64,000 bases of DNA from Candidatus Latescibacterota bacterium. GTDB lineage: Bacteria; JAAXHH01. A program made the position numbers and the translations under genes. The notes beneath the pieces are model-generated. The model was not told where the DNA came from and did no database searches. It saw nothing but the letters and a program-made list of their open reading frames with translations. The DNA lies in NCBI GenBank assembly GCA_022822725.1, contig JAJEAN010000007.1, forward strand, positions 2,181,045 to 2,245,044, written 5' to 3'. Shown here piece by piece: positions 56,852 through 64,000 of this stretch (positions within the stretch are counted from its first letter, which is position 1; every line of letters starts with the position of its first letter).

Positions 56852-59524
56852 TTACAGCATGAGCGGATTCGGCTTGTCGGCGTCGATCTCCAGGTCTGCC
56901 ATGGCCTGCTTCAGCGTGGCTGCCGTCAGTTTGCCGTCGCGCATCAGGCCGTAGAGGGCGGACAGCGCGATATAGCGGGCGTCCACCTCGAAGAAATCCC
57001 GCAGGGCGGCGCGGCTGTCGCTACGTCCGAATCCGTCGGCGCCGAGCGTGATCAGATGGCCCGGGAACCAGGCGGATACCGTGTCCGGCAGTGCTTTCAC
57101 GTAGTCGCTGGCCGCCACGTAGGGCCCCGGCACGTCGGCCACACAGGAGGTCACGTAAGGAACGCGCGGTGTTTCCTCGGGATGCATGATGTTCCATCGC
57201 TCCACGTCCACCGCCTCGTTGTGCAGGGCCTTGTAGCTGGTGATGCTCCAGACGTCCGCGGCCACGTCGTACCGTTCCTCCAGGATCCGTCCCGCCTTGA
57301 GCACCTCATTCAGGATGGCGCCGCTGCCAAAGAGCTGGACGCGCAGGCCGCCGTCTTCTTTCTCCGACTTGCGGAACAGGTACATCCCCTTGAGGATGCC
57401 CTCCCTGGTCGCCTCGGGATCGCCGGGCATGGGCGGCATGGCGTAGTTCTCGTTATGCACCGTCAGGTAGTAGAACACGTCGTCCTGTTCTTCGTACATG
57501 CGCCGGATGCCTTCTTCGATGATCACGGCCAGTTCGTATCCGTAGGCCGGGTCGTAGGCCAGCAGGTTCGGCACCGGGTAGGCCAGCAGGTGACTGTTGC
57601 CGTCCTGGTGCTGGAGCCCTTCGCCCGCCAGCGTGGTGCGGCCCGACGTGGCGCCGACCAGGAAGCCCTTGCAGCGCATGTCGCCCGCGGACCAGACCAG
57701 GTCGCCGACGCGCTGCAGGCCGAACATGGAATAGTAGATGAAGAAGGGGATGGTATTGATGTCGTAGGTGGCGTAGGCCGTGCCCGCGGCGATGAAGGAC
57801 GACATGGCGCCGGCTTCCGAGATGCCTTCCTCGAGCAGCTGGCCGTCCTTCGACTCGCGGTAGTACAGCAGCGTTTCGCTGTCGACCGGGTCGTAGAGCT
57901 GGCCCACCGGGGAGTAGATGCCGGACTGGCGGAACAGGGCCTCCATGCCGAAGGTCCGCGCCTCGTCGGGCACGATGGGCACGATGAGGTCTCCGATCTC
58001 CTTGTCGCGCATCAGTTCCGACAGGATATTGACGAAGGCCATGGTGGTCGACACCTGCCGGTCCGTCCCCTCGTAGTACTTGCTGTATTTGTCCTGTTTC
58101 GGCGCCTGCAGCGGCGTGAAGGTCGTCCGCCTCGAGGGCACGTAGCCGCCGAGGGCCCGACGCCGCTCATGGAGATACTGAATCTCCTCGCTGTCCTCGG
58201 GTGGCTTGTAGAACGGCACTTCGGCCACGTCTTCGTCGGAAATCGGTATACGGAAGCGGTCCCGGAATGCGAGCAGGTCGCTGTCTTCCATCTTCTTGAT
58301 CTGGTGCGTGGCATTGGCCCCCTGCCCGCTGTCGCCCAGCCCGTATCCCTTGATCGTCTTCATCAGGATGACCGTCGGCGCACCCTCGGTTTCCACGGCC
58401 GCCTGGTACGCGTGGTAGACTTTGAGCGGATCGTGGCCGCCGCGCCGCAGGTGCTGCAGCTGCGAATCGGACAGGTGTTCCACCATCTTCTTCAGGTCGG
58501 GATGGACGCCGAAGAACTTGTTCCGGATGTACTCGCCGGACGCCATGCTGTACTTCTGGTACTGGCCGTCCACCGTCTCGTGCATGCGGTTCACGAGGAG
58601 CCCGTCGCCGTCTTTCTCCAGCAGGGGGTCCCAGTCGCTTCCCCAGATGCACTTGATGACGTTCCAGCCCGCGCCACGGAAGATGGCTTCCAGCTCCTGG
58701 ATGATCTTGTGGTTGCCCCGGACGGGACCGTCGAGGCGCTGCAGGTTGCAGTTGATGACGAAGATCAGGTTGTCGAGCTGCTCGAGGACCGGCACGGTGA
58801 TGGCGCCGAGGGATTCGGGCTCGTCCATCTCCCCGTCTCCCATCATGACCCAGACCTTGGAATCGCTCGGTTTCTTGATCCCCCGGTTCTCCAGGTATTT
58901 CATGAAGCGGGCCTGGTAGATGCCGGTGATGGCGCCGAGGCCCATGGACACCGTGGGAAATTCCCAGAAATCCGGCATCAGCCAGGGATGGGGATAGGAA
59001 GACAGTCCGGGCGGATTTACCTCGTGACGGAAGTTCTTGAGTTGATCTTCGGAGATGCGGCCTTCCAGGTAGGCCCGTGCGTAGATGCCCGGCGCGGCAT
59101 GGCCCTGGACGAAGAGGAGGTCGCCTTCATGGCTGCCGTTCCGGTTGCGGAAGAAGTGGTTGAATCCCACTTCGTAAAGCGTTGCCGAAGAAGCGAATGT
59201 GGAGATGTGCCCGCCGATGGAGCCGTCGGCCCGGTTGGCCCGGACCACCATGGCCAGCGCGTTCCAGCGCACGATGTTCTTGATGCGCCGTTCCAGGTCG
59301 CGGTCGCCGGGATAGGGTTCCTGCAGTTCGACGGGGATGGTGTTTACGTAGGGCGTGTTGGCGGAGAAGGGCAGTCGTACGCCGGACTCGGCCGCCCGGG
59401 ACTCAAGCGCCGCGAGAATGCGGCGGGTCCGCTCCGGGTCGCCCTGCGAAATGACGTACTCGATCGATTCGAGCCATTCGTGCAGTTCCAGCGATGCTAC
59501 ATCGGGTTCCACGTCCGTCGTCAT
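56852..59524 (-). CDS. aceE: Pyruvate dehydrogenase E1, homodimeric type
   Basis: 890-residue thiamine-diphosphate enzyme that decarboxylates pyruvate and acetylates the E2 lipoyl group. Features of the single-chain AceE: GGHISTFASSATLYEVGFNHFF near residue 100, the ThDP motif GDGEMDEPESLGA ... N-C-N (VWVMMGDGEMDEPES and INCNLQRLDGPVRGN), and the C-terminal ADGFGRSDSRAALRDFFEVD. Start ATG 59524 with GGGGAAG upstream; a TTG directly before it adds one residue. Its own promoter is at 59590-59619. Confidence 0.96.
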   Translation of the reverse strand: MTTDVEPDVASLELHEWLESIEYVISQGDPERTRRILAALESRAAESGVRLPFSANTPYVNTIPVELQEPYPGDRDLERRIKNIVRWNALAMVVRANRADGSIGGHISTFASSATLYEVGFNHFFRNRNGSHEGDLLFVQGHAAPGIYARAYLEGRISEDQLKNFRHEVNPPGLSSYPHPWLMPDFWEFPTVSMGLGAITGIYQARFMKYLENRGIKKPSDSKVWVMMGDGEMDEPESLGAITVPVLEQLDNLIFVINCNLQRLDGPVRGNHKIIQELEAIFRGAGWNVIKCIWGSDWDPLLEKDGDGLLVNRMHETVDGQYQKYSMASGEYIRNKFFGVHPDLKKMVEHLSDSQLQHLRRGGHDPLKVYHAYQAAVETEGAPTVILMKTIKGYGLGDSGQGANATHQIKKMEDSDLLAFRDRFRIPISDEDVAEVPFYKPPEDSEEIQYLHERRRALGGYVPSRRTTFTPLQAPKQDKYSKYYEGTDRQVSTTMAFVNILSELMRDKEIGDLIVPIVPDEARTFGMEALFRQSGIYSPVGQLYDPVDSETLLYYRESKDGQLLEEGISEAGAMSSFIAAGTAYATYDINTIPFFIYYSMFGLQRVGDLVWSAGDMRCKGFLVGATSGRTTLAGEGLQHQDGNSHLLAYPVPNLLAYDPAYGYELAVIIEEGIRRMYEEQDDVFYYLTVHNENYAMPPMPGDPEATREGILKGMYLFRKSEKEDGGLRVQLFGSGAILNEVLKAGRILEERYDVAADVWSITSYKALHNEAVDVERWNIMHPEETPRVPYVTSCVADVPGPYVAASDYVKALPDTVSAWFPGHLITLGADGFGRSDSRAALRDFFEVDARYIALSALYGLMRDGKLTAATLKQAMADLEIDADKPNPLML

Positions 59525-59589
59525 CAAGCTTCCCCGGGGTATGCTGCGCGTCGGCCGCAGACCTTTTATTCACTCGAAAACATCGACAC

Positions 59590-59619
59590 AAAATAGGGGC
59601 GTGGCACCCTTTCTGTCAA
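59590..59619 (-). promoter_or_regulatory. Promoter of aceE-aceF
   Basis: On the minus strand TTGACA (59619-59614), 18 bases, TATTTT (59595-59590). This leaves a leader of about 60 bases before the aceE ATG. Confidence 0.7.
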
Positions 59620-60107
59620 TCATTATCTATGTTCGTATACAACCGAAACTTCCAGTACCGAATCCCCATAATTTGAGTATCATGCAGGATTTCAGTTGAT
59701 CGTCGGCATTCGCCAATTTCTCATATCCGCTGGCATTAGTGATTCTTTAATAACCCAATTCGTATCGGTAAGGATCATATACAAATCAAGTTACTGTATA
59801 GAATAACTAACAAAACGCTATAGCTAAGGTTAAGTATTCGCTACACCATGGTTGTTTGACATCTCCTTGGAGAGCAGAATAACTCACGATGTCCTGAGAC
59901 TAAATAACGGCTGTCTAAACTACGTTCTTTGTCGTTGCCATGAAACCACGTGCTTGATGCAATCAACGTTGGAAGACATCGAAGGAGATCTCATTACAGT
60001 CAGACATGAAAGCAATTTAATACCAAAACTAAATTTCCAGTTTCCCATAAAAAAAGAATCAGATACTACGATCACAGAACACCAAACACAGTTGTTACTT
60101 AATACAC
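59620..60107. other. AT-rich junction without a convincing gene
   Basis: Base composition changes sharply here from GC-rich to AT-rich and stays so to the window end. I see no tRNA, integrase, transposase or terminal repeat at the boundary. A TTG-initiated frame of 88 codons (59852-60118, plus) and an antisense frame exist, but neither has a ribosome site or recognisable domain. It may be decayed sequence at the edge of an acquired island. Confidence 0.5.
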
Positions 60108-60136
60108 TTGCAGGGTGATTTGTAATGTGGTATTTT
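60108..60136 (+). promoter_or_regulatory. Candidate promoter of the methyltransferase-McrBC module
   Basis: TTGCAG (60108-60113), 17-base spacer, TATTTT (60131-60136) followed by GG. The predicted start is about 70 bases before the methyltransferase ATG. Confidence 0.45.
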
Positions 60137-60214
60137 GGCACTGAACGAAGGATTATACCTGCACCTCTCCCAAGAAGACACATCCTCGAATGAATTATAG
60201 AGACTGTCGAGTTT

Positions 60215-61231
60215 ATGGGTACCACGTCTTCTCCGCACTCTCTTGACCTTGATTTATCAACTCTTCGCTCAAAAACATCCACGGGCGCTACAAGTTCCTG
60301 CTATGGTTATTCTAATGCGCAGGGCCATATAGCTGGTTTGATGCTGGGTGATTCGATCAAGATGTTATCGGAACTGCCGAGTGATGTTTTTAACGTAGCA
60401 GTAACTTCACCGCCTTACTATTGGGTTCGAGATTACGGTTACGCTGGCCAAATTGGCCACGAAGATACTGTGGATGGGTATGTGAATGCGCTTATGTCCG
60501 TTTTTGATGAGGTGAAGCGAACACTCCATCCAGAAGGGGTCTTTTTCTTAAACATAGGAGACACATATTATTCAGGGAATGGCCAGCCACATGGAAGAGA
60601 TCCCAAATGCGCATCAAGGAACTTTTTACGAACTAAAGTCCGACCAGTTGATATGAGCGGCTGGGATATTCCAAAGAAAAGCCTAATTGGCGTACCGTGG
60701 AAGGTAGCGTTCGCGATGCAGCAAAGAGGATGGACGCTCCGCAGTTCAGTTATCTGGAATAGAGTAAACGCCTTTGTAGAACCGACTGCTCGTGACCGCC
60801 CCTATAGACAGTACGAATTTGTTTTTATGTTTTCTAAGTCACGGTTCTATAGCTTCGACCGATCGAAACTAGTTGAAGAAGATGTCTGGAATATACCAAT
60901 TGAACGTAGCCGTCGTAACCACAACGCCTCGTTTCCTGCCGAATTGGTAAGGCGTTGTATTGAAGTCGGTAGTCCTCCAAGCGGTCACGTCCTTGATCCG
61001 TTTGTTGGTAGCGGAACAACGATCCTAACTGCTCTTCAGAATCACCGGAATGCCGTTGGAATAGATATGAGTGATGAATACATAAAACAAGTGACGCAAT
61101 TGATGTCGGCAGAAGGTTTTGAACTGGTTCAATGGCATAACGTCGAGAGCCACTTGAGAAAACCCTCGAAATCTTGGCAAAACTGGAAAGGCAATCGACT
61201 TAACTTTCGTAAACCTGGAACCAAACGATAA
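60215..61231 (+). CDS. Site-specific DNA methyltransferase, beta class (N4-cytosine or N6-adenine)
   Basis: 338 residues. The catalytic motif IV TSPPYYW (~residue 64) comes before the AdoMet motif I DPFVGSGTT (~residue 265), the order of beta-class amino-methyltransferases. S/T-P-P-Y variants favour N4-cytosine or N6-adenine modification over 5-methylcytosine. LNIGDTYYSGNG and a region with RDRPYRQYEFVFMFSKS (typical of DNA methylases) lie between. Nine bases separate it from the McrB-like gene, so it is probably the protective partner of that nuclease. Low-GC coding unlike the left-hand genes. Confidence 0.9.
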   Translation: MGTTSSPHSLDLDLSTLRSKTSTGATSSCYGYSNAQGHIAGLMLGDSIKMLSELPSDVFNVAVTSPPYYWVRDYGYAGQIGHEDTVDGYVNALMSVFDEVKRTLHPEGVFFLNIGDTYYSGNGQPHGRDPKCASRNFLRTKVRPVDMSGWDIPKKSLIGVPWKVAFAMQQRGWTLRSSVIWNRVNAFVEPTARDRPYRQYEFVFMFSKSRFYSFDRSKLVEEDVWNIPIERSRRNHNASFPAELVRRCIEVGSPPSGHVLDPFVGSGTTILTALQNHRNAVGIDMSDEYIKQVTQLMSAEGFELVQWHNVESHLRKPSKSWQNWKGNRLNFRKPGTKR

Positions 61232-61240
61232 GAATAACTC

Positions 61241-62836
61241 GTGCCATACTTTGACCTTCCAACAATCAAAAGATCTATCGGAGCTTTAGAGGGGATCAGT
61301 ACCAACTGGCTGATCCCCGCATTTGTATTTGCAGCGAATGATGTAGGAACCGATGGTCTGGTTGATTTGTCTAGAACAAGAGGAACGGATGTATTTTTGG
61401 ACAGGTATTTCAATGGTACCTTGATTGGTATTCCTCCTTTTAGAAGTGGAAACAACCTCCTTAGGCCTAGAATGAGCGGAGTTACATGGCAAAGAGGCAC
61501 ATTCGCGGGTGATTATGTAATCAGGCAAAACACCAAGATGTGGGGCAACTTATTCTCCAGTCGAGGATACAGAGAGATGCGACAGCGTGGCGAGTTGGAG
61601 GGAGAGAAGGCTACGGTTCGACTTACATCTGAATTTCAACCCGCTTTTGAAAGCGCGATTCCTGACACATTTCAGTTCGAGGATTTTCTAGTCTGGCTAT
61701 TCGCATTTTCGGGTTTCCCGAACCCAATAGATTCATGGATGAAGCTTTACATTCACTTGCTATCTACGTTGGAGTTAGATGTTTTCAAAGAACCGTATCT
61801 TAATCGTTTTAGATTATCTGAAGGTCGTGAGTGGCCTCATACCCTTCAAGATAGACCAAGCAATGACATCTACTTGGAGGAGCTAGCTCCACGTCTTGCG
61901 GAAGCTCTCAGTGATGAAACTCTTGTCTCTGAAACTAGAGAACGATTTCCAAGAGAAACGATAGTAAACCCTGACGATCCGATTCTCGGCATTGTGTCTG
62001 ATGCTATCGCCAAAAACACTAGTCGATCATTCCTTCTCGCAGGTCCACCAGGAACAGGTAAGACGCGATATGCGCACGATATAGCCACCGTTCTGACCGA
62101 CGGTGATGAAACACGTGTACTGTTTCTCCAGTTCCATCCTGGCATGGGTTATGACGACTTCGTAGAGGGTTTTCGACCAGCGGTAGCGACAGACGAACAA
62201 GGAGAAAACACGTCAATAGGCGTAACTTACATACTTGATCGGCGACACCTTCTTAAGTTCGCAGACAAAGCCCAAAACGATCCCGATAAACTCTACATCT
62301 TGGTAATTGACGAAATCAATCGAGGCGATGTGGTGCGTATATTCGGAGAGTTATTGACCTATGTTGAATTAGATTATCGTGACAAAGAGTTCACTCTTGC
62401 TATTTCAGGCACAACTACCGCATTGCCTCGCAATCTAGTGATTTTGGCAACAGCCAATCCTTTCGACCGCTCTGTCACAGATCTTGACGATGCATTACTA
62501 CGACGCTTCATCGTTATCATGATGGAGCCTGACCGAACGTTTTTGGAAGGCTACTTAAACGAGAAGGAAGTCGACACTAGAGTGTTATCCCGTACTTTGA
62601 GGATGTTTGATATTTTGATGAACGCATTTCCAGCCGGATTCGGCCACACGAATTTCCTAAATGTGCGAACAATAGAGGACCTTGCCGAAGTTTGGACAGG
62701 TCGGGTACAACTAGGGCTACAACGTACGCTTTTTCACAACCGACAGAGATTCGAGGATATAAGAAAGGAGATAGAACAACTCATAGAAATAGACGAAGAA
62801 GCAGAAGCCGCAGGAGACGACGATAATGGGTTGTAA
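61241..62836 (+). CDS. McrB-like AAA+ GTPase subunit of a restriction system
   Basis: 531 residues. The C-terminal half is a McrB-type AAA+ motor: Walker A GPPGTGKT (~residue 270), Walker B and motif LVIDEINRGDVVRIFGELL, and sensor LATANPFDRSVTDLDDALLRRF. McrB uses GTP to drive translocation before McrC cleaves. The N-terminal ~220 residues (GISTNWLIPAFVFAANDVG ... FRSGNNLLRPRMSG) do not resemble the McrB DUF3578 methyl-DNA reader or any family I know, and probably read the target site. GTG start at 61241 without an obvious ribosome site. Confidence 0.88.
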   Translation: MPYFDLPTIKRSIGALEGISTNWLIPAFVFAANDVGTDGLVDLSRTRGTDVFLDRYFNGTLIGIPPFRSGNNLLRPRMSGVTWQRGTFAGDYVIRQNTKMWGNLFSSRGYREMRQRGELEGEKATVRLTSEFQPAFESAIPDTFQFEDFLVWLFAFSGFPNPIDSWMKLYIHLLSTLELDVFKEPYLNRFRLSEGREWPHTLQDRPSNDIYLEELAPRLAEALSDETLVSETRERFPRETIVNPDDPILGIVSDAIAKNTSRSFLLAGPPGTGKTRYAHDIATVLTDGDETRVLFLQFHPGMGYDDFVEGFRPAVATDEQGENTSIGVTYILDRRHLLKFADKAQNDPDKLYILVIDEINRGDVVRIFGELLTYVELDYRDKEFTLAISGTTTALPRNLVILATANPFDRSVTDLDDALLRRFIVIMMEPDRTFLEGYLNEKEVDTRVLSRTLRMFDILMNAFPAGFGHTNFLNVRTIEDLAEVWTGRVQLGLQRTLFHNRQRFEDIRKEIEQLIEIDEEAEAAGDDDNGL

Positions 62837-62850
62837 ACGGAGCACGGATA

Positions 62851-64000
62851 ATGTCTGTACCGATTCGTGTAATCGAAATCCAAGAACGCTCACATCGCTT
62901 CTTTCCTCGTACTGACCTAGTTGATGCCACCGGCCAATCCCTAATCCTTTCGACGACCCGAGACTTGGGAGTCATAGATGTAAGGGACGTTGCGGATGGT
63001 GCCAATCTTATGGCCCTAGGTCTGATTGGATATTTGCCCCTTACAAGTACCATTTCACTCAACATTGTTCCTAGGTTTCCTATACGTAATTTCTGGACAA
63101 TGTTGGAGATTGGGGATGAGACATACCGAAACATTTTACCTGCTTTACGTCGCTATGAAGCAAGTTCAAATCCTTCACCTCTCCTGATGTTGGTCAAGAG
63201 CTTCTGCCATTACCTTCGTGACGTTCTCTCATCTGGAATCGAACGTACGACCTACTCTGAAACTCATACCGGATACTACAGACCACGCGTAGAATTCGGG
63301 CCTACCATCAATTCGTTTCTCTCTCGCGGAAATCCAATAGAAACATATTCCACTGTCTTAAAACTTGGCGTGGATAGCCCTGTAAACCAGATCGTAAAGG
63401 CTGCGTGCGTTAAATTTGTGAGTCTTGTTCCAGACTCAGTCGAGTGGGAAGAGGAACGTCGGCTATTCCAGGTAGCACTCGGTGTTTTACAACAAGTTTC
63501 TGATCGGGAGCCCAATACTTACGATTTTGATTTAGATCTGGCTGTCTCTCCGAGACTACGCCGACACTATTCGGGTATGTTGCGTGTATACCATTTGTTT
63601 CTTACGGGTGGAGGAATCGCATTCACACTTGATGCTGAAGGAAAGGAACTACCCTCATTCTTGTTCAGTCTAGAGAGGATTTTCGAACAATTTATACGAA
63701 ATTCCTTAATGCAAGGACTACGTGTATACGGTATACGCGTTCTCGATGGAAACAGAAACCAAGGCTCTCTGTTTGTAGACAATAGGAATTACCCTACGAA
63801 ATCTGATATTGTTATCTGTAGGTCGCGAAACAATGCAATTGCCGTGGGCGATGTGAAATACAAACCCAAATTAAAAGAAACTGACCGTTACCAGATAATC
63901 AGTCATGTAACATCAGCAACAGCTAGAATCGGTATTCTATTTACACCGGCCAATGTGGGTGAAAGCCAACGAATTGAACGAATTGGCATGCTTTCGACAG
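62851..64000 (+). CDS. McrC-like PD-(D/E)xK nuclease subunit (partial)
   Basis: First 383 codons of a McrC-type protein; the 3' end is beyond the window. An N-terminal beta-rich domain (about residues 1-110) precedes helices and a nuclease core in which D of TKSDIVICRS and D-x-K in AVGDVKYK form the PD-(D/E)xK active site, as in McrC. It should dock on the McrB-like hexamer and cut DNA. It begins 14 bases after the mcrB-like gene, and all three genes share low GC and one direction. Confidence 0.87.
   Translation, partial: MSVPIRVIEIQERSHRFFPRTDLVDATGQSLILSTTRDLGVIDVRDVADGANLMALGLIGYLPLTSTISLNIVPRFPIRNFWTMLEIGDETYRNILPALRRYEASSNPSPLLMLVKSFCHYLRDVLSSGIERTTYSETHTGYYRPRVEFGPTINSFLSRGNPIETYSTVLKLGVDSPVNQIVKAACVKFVSLVPDSVEWEEERRLFQVALGVLQQVSDREPNTYDFDLDLAVSPRLRRHYSGMLRVYHLFLTGGGIAFTLDAEGKELPSFLFSLERIFEQFIRNSLMQGLRVYGIRVLDGNRNQGSLFVDNRNYPTKSDIVICRSRNNAIAVGDVKYKPKLKETDRYQIISHVTSATARIGILFTPANVGESQRIERIGMLST

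Noticed and set aside
56831-59596. 921-codon open frame on the plus strand opposite aceE
   Set aside because: It is antisense to a full-length, motif-complete aceE. Its translation is His/Asp/Arg-rich without domains, the usual mirror of GC-rich codon bias.
59852-60118. 88-codon frame in the AT-rich junction
   Set aside because: TTG start, no ribosome site, no recognisable domain; it may be a gene remnant but cannot be supported.

Overview
The window is a 64 kb piece of a GC-rich bacterial chromosome that is almost fully coding. The right end, from about 59.6 kb, is visibly AT-richer and looks horizontally acquired. The organism cannot be named from the sequence. Cues are a mix of envelope genes usual in diderms (heptose-7-phosphate kinase, sedoheptulose-7-phosphate isomerase type SIS protein, homodimeric AceE pyruvate dehydrogenase), a c-di-AMP cyclase, a long SRP RNA with an Alu domain, frequent TTG/GTG starts and some apparently leaderless genes. 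An uncultured FCB-type or other candidate-phylum lineage is my guess only. Consensus-like promoters (TTGAC-N17-TATATT) are easy to see.

Layout. 0-1.5 kb: ribose-type ABC transporter (permease and partial binding lipoprotein). 1.7-6.7 kb, minus strand: a small coiled-coil protein, a DUF4159 protein with a tiny membrane protein upstream, a D,D-carboxypeptidase, a diadenylate cyclase fused to a YbbR/CdaR domain, and a DUF502 protein. 6.8-13.6 kb, minus: iron-type ABC transporter (permease, ATPase, binding protein), a CorA-like protein without the GMN motif, and an APC amino-acid permease. 13.7-19.9 kb, plus: tRNA-Met(CAT), tilS, hpt, ftsH, folP, rnz. 20-26 kb, minus: an Opp-type peptide transporter with a DUF368 gene between its two permeases, followed by a persulfide-dioxygenase-like MBL-rhodanese. 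26.5-32.7 kb, plus: a sugar-acid/nucleotide-sugar set (enolase-superfamily enzyme, cupin, KDPG aldolase, UTP-sugar-1-P uridylyltransferase, GHMP kinase, LarA-like protein, gamma-carbonic anhydrase). 32.8-51.4 kb, plus: an information-processing and envelope block: tRNA-Arg(ACG)-tadA, two tRNA-Ser, tRNA-Ala, SRP RNA, dnaX-ybaB-recR, pgsA-pgpA-cinA-thpR-recX-alaS, rfbD-like/hddA/gmhA-like/ispE, prs-rplY-pth-rpsF-rpsR-rplI, a small membrane protein, and tRNA-Val, Asp and Leu. 51.4-55.3 kb: M20 peptidase, vapBC, a ychF-type GTPase, and a secreted thioredoxin-like gene interrupted by an in-frame TGA at a redox motif. 55.4-59.5 kb, minus: aceE-aceF. 60.2-64 kb: DNA methyltransferase, McrB-like AAA GTPase and McrC-like nuclease, the last cut by the window end.

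The most interesting points are: a probable new selenoprotein (UGA in a U-G-H-C motif, intact frame after it, own promoter and terminator); tRNA genes placed directly upstream of anticodon-modifying enzymes (tRNA-Arg(ACG) with tadA, where the tRNA is the enzyme's substrate, and a CAT tRNA with tilS); tadA overlapping tRNA-Ser; the CdaA-YbbR fusion; and a LlaJI-like methylase plus McrBC defence module with an unrecognised N-terminal domain on its GTPase. Short direct duplications recur in many intergenic spacers and in several protein linkers, which looks like a property of this genome.
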